Positions 36,341 through 45,161 are shown, counted from the stretch's first letter. The stretch: DNA of 53,399 nucleotides from a bacterium (GCA_021802045.1 JAKABB010000008.1:1-53399); one strand, 5' to 3'. Made by a program: numbers and translations. Notes: a model not told the origin generated them from the sequence alone.

Positions 36341-37360
36341 TCAGGTGGCGCCGGCGGTGCCCGCCACCGACACCGCGGGGACCGGGGCCGCCGCCCGCAG
36401 CGCCTGCTCCACCACCACTCGCACCATCCGCTTGCGCCAGAAGTGACTGCCGTCGGCGTTGTCCAGGGGCTTGGCCGGGCCGGCCGCCAGCCGCGCCCCC
36501 TCCAGGACCGTCTCCTCGTCCCACCGCCGCCCGGTGAGGAAGGCCTCGGCGGCGACGGCCTCGACGGGCGAGGATCCCACCGCCGACAGGACGATCCGCG
36601 CGCTGACGATCGCCGGTCCGTCCAGGTCCAGGGCGACCGCCGCCCCCGCGATGGGGAAGTCAATGGACCCGCGCCGGCGCAGCTTGACGTAGGCGCTGCG
36701 CCGCCCCGGCGGCGCCGGCAGCCGCAGGCGGGCCACCACCTCGTGGGGCCGCTTGGCCAGGTAGTCGATGCCGTCGTCGCGGTAGAGGTCGGCCACCGGC
36801 AGCTCGCGCTCCCCGTCGGGCCCCACCAGGACCACCACCCCCTGGAGGGCAATCGCCATCGGGGCGGTGTCGGAGGAGGAGACCGCCCAGCAGCGGGAGC
36901 TGCCGGGCGCCACCAGGCACTGGACCCCATCCTTCTTCAGGCAGTAGCCGATGGCCCGGCGCCACTCCTCCCCCATGTCGTAGTAGTTGCACCGGGTGTC
37001 GACGCAGAGGTTGCCCCCGATGGTGCCCGCCTCGCGCAGCGGCGGCGATGAGACCTGCCCCGCCGCCGTCGCGTACCCGGGCAGAGCCCCGACCAGTGTC
37101 CGGTCGCCGGCCGCCGCGGCCAGGGTGACCCCACCGCCGACCTCGACCGCCCCGGCCGGTCCCGGCCGGATCCCGGCCAGCTCCGCCAGGTGGCGCACAT
37201 CGACCAGGACCCGGGCGGCCAGCTGACGCCGCTTCAGCTTGGGGAGCAGGTCGGTGCCCCCCGCCAGCAGGAGGGTCTGCTCGGGGTCCTCGGCCACCAT
37301 GGCCGCGGCCTCGCGCGCGCTGGCCGGGCGGCGGTAGCTAAACCGTGGCAGTCGCAGCAT
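36341..37360 (-). CDS. hcrB: 4-hydroxybenzoyl-CoA reductase beta (FAD and [4Fe-4S]) subunit
   Basis: A 339-residue FAD-binding subunit of the xanthine oxidase family (LLLAGGTDLLP, GTIGGNLC). It carries the insertion that is diagnostic for 4-hydroxybenzoyl-CoA reductase: cysteines at 124, 140, 148 and 157, within the segment running from NLCVDTRC to RCWAVSSSD. Their spacing equals that of the four cysteines known to bind the extra [4Fe-4S] cluster in Thauera HcrB. This cluster lets the enzyme run in the reductive direction. The gene overlaps hcrA by 23 bases. The order gamma-alpha-beta matches hbaBCD of Rhodopseudomonas. Confidence 0.93.
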   Translation of the reverse strand: MLRLPRFSYRRPASAREAAAMVAEDPEQTLLLAGGTDLLPKLKRRQLAARVLVDVRHLAELAGIRPGPAGAVEVGGGVTLAAAAGDRTLVGALPGYATAAGQVSSPPLREAGTIGGNLCVDTRCNYYDMGEEWRRAIGYCLKKDGVQCLVAPGSSRCWAVSSSDTAPMAIALQGVVVLVGPDGERELPVADLYRDDGIDYLAKRPHEVVARLRLPAPPGRRSAYVKLRRRGSIDFPIAGAAVALDLDGPAIVSARIVLSAVGSSPVEAVAAEAFLTGRRWDEETVLEGARLAAGPAKPLDNADGSHFWRKRMVRVVVEQALRAAAPVPAVSVAGTAGAT

Positions 37361-39695
37361 CGGGGGGTGCCACCTTGATGCAGGCGGGATACGGGATGGC
37401 CGGGAAGGTCCGCGGGCCCACCCGACCGGCGCCCCCGCGGGCTCGGTCCGTCAGGGCGCGCAGCACCTTCTCCGGCGTGACCGGGACCTCGTCAACCCAG
37501 ACGCCGAGGGCGTCGTGGACGGCGCTGGCCAGGGCCGGGACGACGGGCAGGAGCGGCCCCTGGCCGGCCTCCTTGGCGCCGTACGGGCCCTCGGGGTCGA
37601 GGGTCTCGACCAGGAAGGTCTCGATGGGGGGCATGTCGAGGGCGGTCAGGGACTTGTACTCCAGCATGGAGGGCCACTTGTGCAGCCCCTTGCGGTAGAC
37701 CTGCTCCTCAAGGAGCGCCTCCCCCAGGGCCATGTAGACCCCGCCCTCCACCTGACCCACCACCAGCTGCGGGTTGATGGCCCGTCCCACATCGTGAGCC
37801 AGCCACACCCGCTGCACGGCCACCACCCCGGTCCGGGGGTCGGCCTCCACCTCCACCACCGCGGCCGAGTAGCTGTAGGCCGGGCTGGGACCGACCCCGG
37901 CACCCTTGTAGGGGCCGGTCAGGTCGGGCGGGGTGTAGCTGCCCGACGCCGACACCACCCCGAGGCGCTCCTCGGCCAGCGCCGCCGCCGCCTCGAAGCT
38001 GCGGTCGCCGACCCGCCCCTGGGCCACGACCACCTCCTGCGGGGCGCAGCCCATCGCCGCCGCCACCGCCTCGACCAGCAGGGCGCGGGCCCGGCGGGCC
38101 GCCTGGAGGACGGCGTTGCCGGCCATGAAGGTCACGCGTGAGGAGTAGGAGCCCAGGTCGACCGGGGTGAGGTCGGTGTCGGCGGTCACCAGCCGGATGG
38201 CGCCGGGCTGCAGGCCCAGCTCCTCGGCCACGATGGTCGCCAGCACCGAGTCCGACCCCTGCCCGATGTCGGTGGCCCCGCTGAAGACGGTCACCCCGCC
38301 GCGGTCGATGGTCACCTGGCACTCGCTGTGGGGCATCCGGTTCCAGTAGATCGCCGTCCCGGCCCCGGAGAGGTAGCTGGAGACCGCGAAGCCCATGCCA
38401 TGCCCCGGGCGGCGCGGGCGGGTGTGGTACGAGGAGGCCTCCACCACCCGCCGGGTGCACTCCTCCAGCCCGCAGGAGGTGATCCGCAACCAGTTGACGG
38501 TGCGGGTGAAGGGCCGGGTGAAGTTGCGTTGGCGCAGGCTGACCGGGTCCATGCCCAGGTCCTCCGCCAGCTTGTCCAGGGCCAGCTCCAGGGCGAAGCG
38601 GGGCTGGGGCGTGCCGTGGCCGCGCTTGGGGCCGCAGGGAGCCTTATTGGTGAACACCCGGCAGCCCTCGAAGCGGTAGGCGGGGATGGCGTAGGTGGTG
38701 GTCTGCAGGGCCCCGGTGTAGAAGGTCGAGGCCACGCCGTAGGAGCCGTAGGCCCCGCCGTCGAGGGCGGTCCGCATGTGCAGGGCCGTGATCGCCCCGT
38801 CGCGGGTGGCCCCCAGGCGGACCGACATCAGCACCGGGTGGCGTCCGCGGTGGGCGTAGAAGACCTCCTCCCGGGTCAGGGTGCACCGCACCGGCCGCCC
38901 GGTCATCATCGCCAGCTTGCAGACCACGATCTCGTGGGCGAAGGGATCGCTCTTGCCGCCGAACCCGCCGCCGTGGGGCGTGGCGATGACCCGGATCTGG
39001 GCCATCGGCAGCCCCAGCACCCGGGAGAGGGCCCGGTGCACGTAGTGGGGCGTCTGGGTGGACGACCACAGCGTCACCCGCCCGTCGACCGCCGCTGCGG
39101 TCGACGCGTGCTGCTCGATGGGCAGGTGGGTGTTGCCCTCGTAGAAGAAGAGGTCCTCGCGCACGACCTCGGCCCGGGCGAAGCCCTCGTCCACGTCGCC
39201 GAACTCCAGCCCCACCAGCTTGTGGATGTTGGCCGGGCCGCCGTAGTCCTGGATCGGCTCGTCGACGGGGGCCCGCAGCGCGGCCTCGATGGACATCACC
39301 GGGCCCAGCACCTCGTACTCGACCACGATGTGGTCGAGGGCCGCCTGGGCCGTCTCCTCGTCGACCGCGGCCACGGCGGCCACGGGGTCGCCGACGAACC
39401 GTACCTTGGAGGGTTCCAGGGCGTGCTCGTCCTGGGTGACGGGGAGGATGCCGTAAGCCACCGGCAGGTCGGCCCCGGTGATGACCGCGTGCACGCCCGG
39501 CAGGCGGCGCGCCCCGTCGGCGTCGATGGCCAGCACCCGGGCGTGGGGGTGCGGGCTGCGCAGGAGCTTGCAGTGCAGGGTCCGCGGCAGGACCACGTCG
39601 TCCGCGTACACGGTGCGCCCGGTGACCTTGGCCACGGCGTCCACCTTGGGCAGGGGGCGGCCAACGACCTGCAGCTCCCCGCCGCCCCCCGGCAC
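37338..39695 (-). CDS. hcrA: 4-hydroxybenzoyl-CoA reductase alpha (molybdenum) subunit
   Basis: A 785-residue molybdopterin-binding subunit with GGGFGGKSDPF, RGHGTPQPRFALE, GQGSDSVLATIVAEELG and the active-site glutamate in GAKEAGQGP (near residue 709). The enzyme removes the phenolic hydroxyl of 4-hydroxybenzoyl-CoA, giving benzoyl-CoA, with ferredoxin electrons. The GTG start at 39695 lies four bases after hcrC. Length and motif set agree with HcrA/HbaC rather than with aerobic xanthine or CO dehydrogenases; the beta-subunit insertion confirms this. Confidence 0.92.
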   Translation of the reverse strand: MPGGGGELQVVGRPLPKVDAVAKVTGRTVYADDVVLPRTLHCKLLRSPHPHARVLAIDADGARRLPGVHAVITGADLPVAYGILPVTQDEHALEPSKVRFVGDPVAAVAAVDEETAQAALDHIVVEYEVLGPVMSIEAALRAPVDEPIQDYGGPANIHKLVGLEFGDVDEGFARAEVVREDLFFYEGNTHLPIEQHASTAAAVDGRVTLWSSTQTPHYVHRALSRVLGLPMAQIRVIATPHGGGFGGKSDPFAHEIVVCKLAMMTGRPVRCTLTREEVFYAHRGRHPVLMSVRLGATRDGAITALHMRTALDGGAYGSYGVASTFYTGALQTTTYAIPAYRFEGCRVFTNKAPCGPKRGHGTPQPRFALELALDKLAEDLGMDPVSLRQRNFTRPFTRTVNWLRITSCGLEECTRRVVEASSYHTRPRRPGHGMGFAVSSYLSGAGTAIYWNRMPHSECQVTIDRGGVTVFSGATDIGQGSDSVLATIVAEELGLQPGAIRLVTADTDLTPVDLGSYSSRVTFMAGNAVLQAARRARALLVEAVAAAMGCAPQEVVVAQGRVGDRSFEAAAALAEERLGVVSASGSYTPPDLTGPYKGAGVGPSPAYSYSAAVVEVEADPRTGVVAVQRVWLAHDVGRAINPQLVVGQVEGGVYMALGEALLEEQVYRKGLHKWPSMLEYKSLTALDMPPIETFLVETLDPEGPYGAKEAGQGPLLPVVPALASAVHDALGVWVDEVPVTPEKVLRALTDRARGGAGRVGPRTFPAIPYPACIKVAPPDAATATV

Positions 39696-39699
39696 CGTC

Positions 39700-40236
39700 T
39701 CAGGCCCCGGCGCCGTCGACCGGCCCGTCCGGCATGCGCCCGGTCCCGGCCCGGTCGGCGGCCAGCAGCACCGCGTCGACGATCTTGACGTAGCCGGTGC
39801 AGCGGCACAGGTTCCCGGCCAGGGCGGCCTCGACCTCGGCCCGGGACGGGTGCGGCTGCTCCTCGAGGAGGGCGGCCGCGGTCAGGAGCATGCCCGGGGT
39901 GCAGTAGCCGCACTGGACCGCCCCCGTCTCGACGAAGCTCCGCTGGAGCGGGTGGAGGTCGGGCCCCACCGCCATCCCCTCGATGGTGGTGATCTCCCGC
40001 CCCTCCACCTGCACCGGCAGGGCCAGGCAGCTCAGCTGCGGGCGCCCGTCGACCAGCACCGTGCAGGCGCCGCACTCGCCCAGCTCGCACCCGTGCTTGG
40101 TGCCGGTCAGCCCCAGCTGCTCCCTCAGGACCTCCAGGAGGGTGGCGTGCACCGGGGCCAGGGCCGAGCGCAGCTCCCCGTTGACCCGCAGGCGAACCAC
40201 CCGCACCTCCCCCGCGGTCGCCGTCTCGTTCACCAT
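39700..40236 (-). CDS. hcrC: 4-hydroxybenzoyl-CoA reductase gamma ([2Fe-2S]) subunit
   Basis: A 178-residue two-cluster [2Fe-2S] protein: the plant-type site CELGECGACTVLVDG...C and the helical site CGYC...CRC. It relays electrons between the FAD/[4Fe-4S] subunit and the molybdenum site. ATG at 40236; it follows a 153-base gap after leuD, so it may have its own promoter or be read through from the benzoyl-CoA reductase operon. Confidence 0.92.
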   Translation of the reverse strand: MVNETATAGEVRVVRLRVNGELRSALAPVHATLLEVLREQLGLTGTKHGCELGECGACTVLVDGRPQLSCLALPVQVEGREITTIEGMAVGPDLHPLQRSFVETGAVQCGYCTPGMLLTAAALLEEQPHPSRAEVEAALAGNLCRCTGYVKIVDAVLLAADRAGTGRMPDGPVDGAGA

Positions 40237-40332
40237 GACGAACTGCCTGGACGCCCAACGAGTCGGGGTGAACTGGCGCCTCTCCCCTCCGGTCCCGGTC
40301 CCGAACCGGTGCAGACACTCACAGGATCACTG

Positions 40333-40349
40333 TCGGGGCCGGGCCCCGA
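40333..40349 (-). terminator. Hairpin after the leuD-like gene
   Basis: TCGGGGC-CGG-GCCCCGA is a 7-bp perfect stem in the 153-base gap between the leuD-like stop and hcrC. It may attenuate or end the upstream transcript. No T-run follows and no clear promoter for hcrC was seen. Confidence 0.45.
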
Positions 40350-40389
40350 GCGATGCAAGCGCGCCCGGTGACGTTCGGTGGAGCGGACG

Positions 40390-40947
40390 TCAGAGGCTGG
40401 CGGCGGCCCCGGGCGCGGAGGGCGGAAGGTCGCCGGCGGCAGCCTGCGCCGCCGCCATCGTGCGCAGGAGGGGCTCGATGCCGCCGTGGCGGAGCACGTC
40501 CAGCATCGGCTCCGGGATCCGATCGGCGCTGAGCACCGACCCACCGTCCCCCACCGTCACCCGGCCCTGGGCCACGTCCACCGCCACCAGATCGCCGTCC
40601 CGGGTTGCGGCGCTGATGCCCGGGCAGGTCAGCACCGGCAGCCCCACGGCGATGGCGTTGCGGGCGAAGATCCGGGCCAGCGAGTCGGCCACCACGGCCG
40701 CCACCCCGAGGTCGACCAGGTGCTGCGGGGCGGACTCCCGGCTGGAGCCGCAGCCGAAGTTGGGGCCGGCGACCACGATGTCGCCCGGGCGCACCGCCCC
40801 CGCGAACTCGGGGCGGGCCGCCTCCAGGACGTGGCGCAGGCGCTCGGGCATCGGATGATGCACGTACTGGCCCGGGGAGAGCATGTCGGTGCTGATGTCG
40901 GCGCCAAAGCACCAGGCACGGCCGCGTAGCTCATGCAGGGACGGCAT
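40390..40947 (-). CDS. LeuD/homoaconitase small-subunit-like protein
   Basis: A 185-residue swivel-domain subunit of the isopropylmalate isomerase/homoaconitase family: GRAWCFGADISTD, then PGQY, and NFGCGSSRESAPQ, which is the family active-site serine loop. The specificity loop after PGQ reads YVHH, unlike YLVY of characterised isopropylmalate isomerase or YLRT of methanogen homoaconitase, so the side chain accommodated is probably different. It overlaps leuC by 17 bases and has a strong GGGAGGAGGGAG ribosome-binding site. It lies at the end of the benzoyl-CoA reductase operon, far from any leucine-synthesis genes. Confidence 0.87.
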   Translation of the reverse strand: MPSLHELRGRAWCFGADISTDMLSPGQYVHHPMPERLRHVLEAARPEFAGAVRPGDIVVAGPNFGCGSSRESAPQHLVDLGVAAVVADSLARIFARNAIAVGLPVLTCPGISAATRDGDLVAVDVAQGRVTVGDGGSVLSADRIPEPMLDVLRHGGIEPLLRTMAAAQAAAGDLPPSAPGAAASL

Positions 40948-42193
40948 CTGCTCCCTCCTCCCTGTCCCCCGTGCCCGGGTGCTCCGCCAGCCAGGGCCTG
41001 GGGTCGCTGATCCGGCCCTGCAGCGCCGAGACCGCGGCGGTGAAGGGAGAGCCCAGGTAGATCTCCGCGTCGGGGCTACCCATCCGGCCCCGGAAGTTGC
41101 GGTTGTGGGTCCCGAGGCAGCGCTCGCCGGGGGCCAGCAGCCCCATGTGGCCGCCGAAGCAGGGACCGCAGCCCGGCCCCTCGACCAGGGCCCCCGCCCC
41201 CACCAGGTCGTCGACCAGCCCTTCCCGCAGGGCCTGACGGTAGACGGTGGACGAAGCCGGGGTGACGATGAGGCGCACCCCCTTGGCGATGTGCCGCCCC
41301 CGCAGCACCACGGCCACCTGGCGCAGGTCCTCGATGCGGCCGTTGGTGCAGGAGCCCACGAACACCTGATCCAGCGCCGTTCCCTCCACCTCCGTCACCG
41401 GGAGCACGCTCTCCACGTGGTGGGGGATGGCCACCTGGGGGGCCAGCGTGTCCAGCTGAATGAGCTGGGTGGCAACGTAGCCGGGCCCGTCGGGGGCCGA
41501 GGTCGCGTCCGGGAAGATGGAGAACTTCGCCCCCATCTCCACCCCCATGTTGGCGATCGTCATCCGTGCGGCCCGGCCCAGGCTGGCGACCCCCTCCCCG
41601 CCGTACTCCACCGACCGGGACTGGGCCTGCCGCGAGCCCAGGTCGCGCATCTGGGACAGGACCAGGTCCTTGGCCGTCACCCCGGGGGCCAGCCGGCCCT
41701 CCAACTCCACCGCGATCGTCTCCGGCACCCGGAACCAGAGCCGGCCGGTGGCCAGGGCGTAGGCCATCTCCGAGCTGCCGATGCCGCAGCCGGCGGCACC
41801 CACCGCTCCGTAGGTGGTGCTGTGGGAGTCGGTGCCGACCACCAACTGGCCCGGGCCCACCCGCCCCTCCTCCACCATCACCTGGTGGCAAATGCCGCGT
41901 CCCATCTCGAAGAAGGCCTCGATGCCATAGGCCCGCAGCAACCGGCGGGCCGCCGCCTGGTGCGCCGCCGCCGCCACCGAGGGGGCGGGGACCATGTGGT
42001 CGAAGATCACCGTCACCCGCTCGGGATCGGACAGGCGTCGGATGCCGGTCCGCTCCAGCAGGCCCAGCACGTCGGCGGCGAAGATGTCGTGCAGCATCAG
42101 GGCGTCGAGCTCGGCCACCACGTACTCACCGGCCCGGACCGACTCGCGGCCGCTGGCCCGGGCCAGGATCGTCTCCGCCGCGGTCGCGCTCAT
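40931..42193 (-). CDS. LeuC/homoaconitase large-subunit-like protein
   Basis: A 420-residue aconitase-family large subunit with GTDSHSTTYGA, GSCTNGR and GPGCGPCFGGH, the three cysteines that hold the [4Fe-4S] cluster. The length is that of the archaeal-type LeuC/AksD group. With the small subunit it moves a hydroxyl by dehydration/rehydration of a 2-substituted malate. ATG overlaps the hemerythrin stop as ATGA. The partner enzymes needed for a LeuA-type cycle are not here: a LeuA-like synthase is in the co-regulated operon at 18032 and no LeuB-like dehydrogenase is visible in the window. Confidence 0.88.
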   Translation of the reverse strand: MSATAAETILARASGRESVRAGEYVVAELDALMLHDIFAADVLGLLERTGIRRLSDPERVTVIFDHMVPAPSVAAAAHQAAARRLLRAYGIEAFFEMGRGICHQVMVEEGRVGPGQLVVGTDSHSTTYGAVGAAGCGIGSSEMAYALATGRLWFRVPETIAVELEGRLAPGVTAKDLVLSQMRDLGSRQAQSRSVEYGGEGVASLGRAARMTIANMGVEMGAKFSIFPDATSAPDGPGYVATQLIQLDTLAPQVAIPHHVESVLPVTEVEGTALDQVFVGSCTNGRIEDLRQVAVVLRGRHIAKGVRLIVTPASSTVYRQALREGLVDDLVGAGALVEGPGCGPCFGGHMGLLAPGERCLGTHNRNFRGRMGSPDAEIYLGSPFTAAVSALQGRISDPRPWLAEHPGTGDREEGADAVPA

Positions 42194-42702
42194 GCCGAGG
42201 CCCCAGCGGCGACCGCCTGGGCCTCCCGCCAGAGCCGGTGGGCCTCGGCCCACTCCCCCTCGTCGAGGAGCTCGTCCGCCATCGGGAAGAGAACCGCCTC
42301 CTCCTTCTCGATGTGCGGAGGCAGGAGCTGGAGGATCCGCTCCGCGGCCGCCGTCAGCGCCTCCGGGCCGGCCTCGCCGGGGCCGGCGTCGACCGCGGCC
42401 AGCCCCGCCACGTACTCCGCCTGCGCCTGGCGGAGCTCGCGGTGCTCCTCGAGCATGACCGCGATCGGTCCACCCTCGGCGCCGATGCGACGGCCGAGGA
42501 CGACGAAGAGGGCCGCCTCCTCCTCCTGGAAGTGGCTGGCGACCTCGGTCTGGAGGGTCTCCCGGCAGGCCGACAGCTCGCCCAGGAGGCCGGGGCCGCC
42601 CGCGCCCTCCTGGGCCAGGCGCCGGACCGCGGCCCGCAGCGCGGTCAGCATCTCGGTGGCACGCCGGTGCTGCTGGTAGAGCTCCTCGAGCATGGGGTCC
42701 AC
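42190..42702 (-). CDS. Hemerythrin-like (HHE domain) protein
   Basis: A 170-residue four-helix protein with HHE-type iron ligands: QQHRRATEML, HFQEEEAALF, EHRELRQAQ and HIEKEEAVLFPMA. Such proteins bind a diiron centre and O2, and serve as oxygen sensors, scavengers or iron/redox stress proteins. It starts with GTG at 42702 behind GAGGG (ATG 42693 is the alternative) and is translationally coupled to leuC. Within an operon of oxygen-sensitive enzymes a role in oxygen protection or sensing is plausible, but this is inference. Confidence 0.82.
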   Translation of the reverse strand: MDPMLEELYQQHRRATEMLTALRAAVRRLAQEGAGGPGLLGELSACRETLQTEVASHFQEEEAALFVVLGRRIGAEGGPIAVMLEEHRELRQAQAEYVAGLAAVDAGPGEAGPEALTAAAERILQLLPPHIEKEEAVLFPMADELLDEGEWAEAHRLWREAQAVAAGASA

Positions 42703-42714
42703 GGCTTCCCTCTC

Positions 42715-43461
42715 CTAGACCATCGTGAGGCCACCGTTGACGCTCAGCGTCTGCCCGGTGATGTAGGTGGCCTGGCCCGAGGCCAGGAAGAGGATCGCCT
42801 GGGCCACCTCCTCGGGACGGCCCAGGCGGCGCATGGGGATGGACCGGACGATGGCCTCCATCAGGCGCTCGCTGCCGACGCTGACCTCGGCCAGCATGGG
42901 GGTGTCGGTGAGGCCGGGGGCGACGCAGTTGACCGCGATCCCCGAGCGCGCCACCTCGCGGGCCACCCCCTTGGTGAAGGCGATCACCGCCCCCTTGGCC
43001 CCGGAGTACACCACCTCCCCGCTGGAGCCGACGCGCCCGGCGTCGGAGGCCACGGTCACGATCCGGCCGGCGCCGCGCTCGATCATGGCCGGGAGGACGG
43101 CGTGGACGCAGGCCAGGTGCCCGCGAAAGTTGATGGCGATGACCTTGTCCCAGAGCGCCTCGTCGGTCTCCACGAACGGCCCGGTGCGGTCCCAGCCGGC
43201 GTTGGAGACCAACACGTCGATGCGGCCGAACCGGTCCAGGACGGTGCGCACCATCTGGCGCACCTGCTCGGCGGCGGTGACGTCGACCGCGACCGCCAGC
43301 GCCCGCTCCGCCCCCGCCTCCGCCGCCACCGCCTCGGCGCGCGCGACATCGATGTCGGCCACCGCCACCACCGCCCCCTCGCGCGCCAGCTGCAGCGCTG
43401 TCTCCCGGCCGATGCCGCTGCCGGCCCCGGTCACGATCGCCACCTGGTCCTGAAATCGCAC
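42715..43461 (-). CDS. badH: 2-hydroxycyclohexanecarboxyl-CoA dehydrogenase (BadH-like SDR)
   Basis: A 248-residue SDR with TGAGSGIG, SNAGWD, ASDAGRVGSSGE and the catalytic Ser139/Tyr152/Lys156. SNAGWD, the ASDA(A/G)RVGSSGE-VY stretch and the C-terminal GQ-LSV-GGLTM recur in Rhodopseudomonas BadH as I remember its sequence, much more closely than in general FabG proteins. BadH oxidises 2-hydroxycyclohexane-1-carbonyl-CoA to the 2-oxo compound. The GTG start directly follows the CoA-transferase stop (TGAGTG) behind GGAGGG. With a BadI-like gene four positions upstream, it supports the cyclohexane-type lower pathway. Confidence 0.85.
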   Translation of the reverse strand: MRFQDQVAIVTGAGSGIGRETALQLAREGAVVAVADIDVARAEAVAAEAGAERALAVAVDVTAAEQVRQMVRTVLDRFGRIDVLVSNAGWDRTGPFVETDEALWDKVIAINFRGHLACVHAVLPAMIERGAGRIVTVASDAGRVGSSGEVVYSGAKGAVIAFTKGVAREVARSGIAVNCVAPGLTDTPMLAEVSVGSERLMEAIVRSIPMRRLGRPEEVAQAILFLASGQATYITGQTLSVNGGLTMV

Positions 43462-44274
43462 TCAGAGCCCTCCAAGGATGCCGCGGGGATCTAGCTGGCG
43501 CAGAACGGTGAGCTCCTCCGCGCTGGGCGGGGGCGTCACCGGTAGCGGGTCGGGGACCCACAGCTCGAAGCCGGTGCGGTGGCGGACCTGGTCCAGGTCG
43601 ACCCCCGGATGGAGGCTCCGCAGGCCCATGCGCAGGCTGACCGGGTCGAAGGCCATGGTGCAGAGCGGCGTCACCACCAGCTGGGGGCCCCCGCCGGTCA
43701 GCGCCGCCGCCGCCCACTCCGCGGGACCGCCCAGGAAGCCCGGGCCGCTGCGGAAGTCCACCCGCTCCACGAAGGTGCGGGGCGTGTGGGACATGGTGTA
43801 GAGCAGGACCCGGCGCACCCGGGCCAGGAAGGGCAGGCCCACCCCGCCGGGCCCGCGCAGCGTCGGCTGCTGCCAGGGGCCCACCGCGGCCAGGTTGCAG
43901 TTGCCGTAGGCGTCGATCTGCAGGCCGCCGGCGAAGAAGATGTCGAAGACGTCGCCCCGCCCCTCCAGCATCACCACGTCCGGCAGGGTCAGGGCGGTGT
44001 CCGCCCGCAGCAGCCCCACGTCGCAGCAGGAGGACCCCAGCGGCGCCAGGTGCGGGTTGACCCCGCAGGTGCCGCCGGCCACGTACCAGAAGTCGGGGGC
44101 GTGGGTCAGCTGGGCCAGACGGCAGGCCGCCTGGGGAACGGCGGCGGCGGTCCCCATCACCGCCACCTCGCCGTCGTGGAGGTGACGCGACAGCTCGGCC
44201 GCCATCAGCTCGCCCGGGGTCCAGGGCCGCGGCTCCCCGGAGCCCGGCGCGGTCACCGTCGCCCCGGCGGTCAC
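43462..44274 (-). CDS. CoA-transferase subunit B (class I, GctB-like)
   Basis: A 270-residue class I CoA-transferase subunit of the glutaconate/3-oxoadipate group. It begins with an ELMAAELSRHLHDGEVAVMG-type segment and has LEGRGDVFDIFFAGGLQID. The usual catalytic glutamate motif of B subunits (ExG) is not obvious to me; the protein is nearer to the non-canonical GctB-like group. GTG overlaps the subunit A stop as GTGA. In this operon it probably transfers CoA between a pathway thioester (for example a C7 dicarboxyl-CoA or succinyl-CoA) and an incoming acid. Confidence 0.78.
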   Translation of the reverse strand: MTAGATVTAPGSGEPRPWTPGELMAAELSRHLHDGEVAVMGTAAAVPQAACRLAQLTHAPDFWYVAGGTCGVNPHLAPLGSSCCDVGLLRADTALTLPDVVMLEGRGDVFDIFFAGGLQIDAYGNCNLAAVGPWQQPTLRGPGGVGLPFLARVRRVLLYTMSHTPRTFVERVDFRSGPGFLGGPAEWAAAALTGGGPQLVVTPLCTMAFDPVSLRMGLRSLHPGVDLDQVRHRTGFELWVPDPLPVTPPPSAEELTVLRQLDPRGILGGL

Positions 44275-45161
44275 CGCCCCACCTCGGCACCGAAGGCGCC
44301 CGCCGGCGCCGCCACCGTCCGCCGGTACTGGTCCTCGGAGCCGCCGGTGACGTAGCGCCGCAGGTAGGTGGCGGCGCCCTCCGGCTCCCGGGCCAGCGCC
44401 AGGTACTCGCGCAGGTGGTCCTCGTCCGCGGCGTAGGCGCCGTGCGAGGCGGTGGGATGACAGCCCCCGGGGGCCTCCACCACCGCCTGGACCAGGAAGC
44501 CAGGGATGGTGGTCCCGGCCGGGTGGACCGCGATCCGCTCCCCCGGCACCACCCGCTCCACCTGGACCACCACCCGCCGGGCCGCCAGCGCCATCAGGCG
44601 GTCGGTGAAGGCGGCGCCCCCGAAGACCGCGTTGCCGGCGGCGTCAGCCTCCAGGGCGTGCACGAAGGCCAGGTCAGGCCGCAGCGGAGGCACCGCCACC
44701 ACCGTCCGGTCGCCGAACGGGTCCCGGACCGGGCGGTAGGCGTCGGGATTGATGCCGGGGACGTCGGAGACCTCCAGCCCCGGCGGCAGGGGGATGAAGG
44801 GCAGGCCGGCGGCTCCGGCGTAGAGCCCGTGGGTGAGGGCCGCCTCATCGCACTCCAGCAGGCGCACCGTGTGGCCCTCGACCGCGCGCCGAAAGCCGGG
44901 GGCCAGCCCCAGGTGCTCAAAGCCGACGTACGAGGTGACGATCTCGTCGACCAGGCCGGCGGTGAGCAGGAGGTCGGCGTTGAGCGCGGCGCAGGGGCTG
45001 GTCAGCAGCCGCCGCACCCGGCGCCCCTGCCGAACCACCTCCCGCACCAGGGCCATCGGATTGTTGTGGGCGTGCATGCCCCCCACCGCCAGCAGGGCGG
45101 TGTCGGCGGTGAGGAAGCGGGCCACCGCCGCCTCGGGGGAGAGGAGCTTGGTGGCGGCTAT
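44271..45161 (-). CDS. CoA-transferase subunit A (class I, GctA-like) with an apparent ATA start
   Basis: A protein of about 296 residues with the subunit A start region KLLSPEAAVARFLT...LAVGG and the central HAHNNPMALVREV. It pairs with the following subunit B. No ATG, GTG, TTG or CTG is placed where the conserved N-terminus requires. Instead GGGGAGG lies seven bases before ATA (45161-45159), and this ATA overlaps the TAG stop of the upstream gene as ATAG, the position where other genes here have ATGA or GTGA. Either ATA is the true start, initiation is at an internal GTG with loss of conserved residues, or there is a base error. Confidence 0.8.
   Translation of the reverse strand: MAATKLLSPEAAVARFLTADTALLAVGGMHAHNNPMALVREVVRQGRRVRRLLTSPCAALNADLLLTAGLVDEIVTSYVGFEHLGLAPGFRRAVEGHTVRLLECDEAALTHGLYAGAAGLPFIPLPPGLEVSDVPGINPDAYRPVRDPFGDRTVVAVPPLRPDLAFVHALEADAAGNAVFGGAAFTDRLMALAARRVVVQVERVVPGERIAVHPAGTTIPGFLVQAVVEAPGGCHPTASHGAYAADEDHLREYLALAREPEGAATYLRRYVTGGSEDQYRRTVAAPAGAFGAEVGR

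Noticed and set aside
40931..44290. Single minus-strand frame of more than 1100 codons
   Set aside because: Only its last 420 residues are real (LeuC-like); the upstream part is an off-frame reading through hemerythrin, badH and the CoA-transferase genes.
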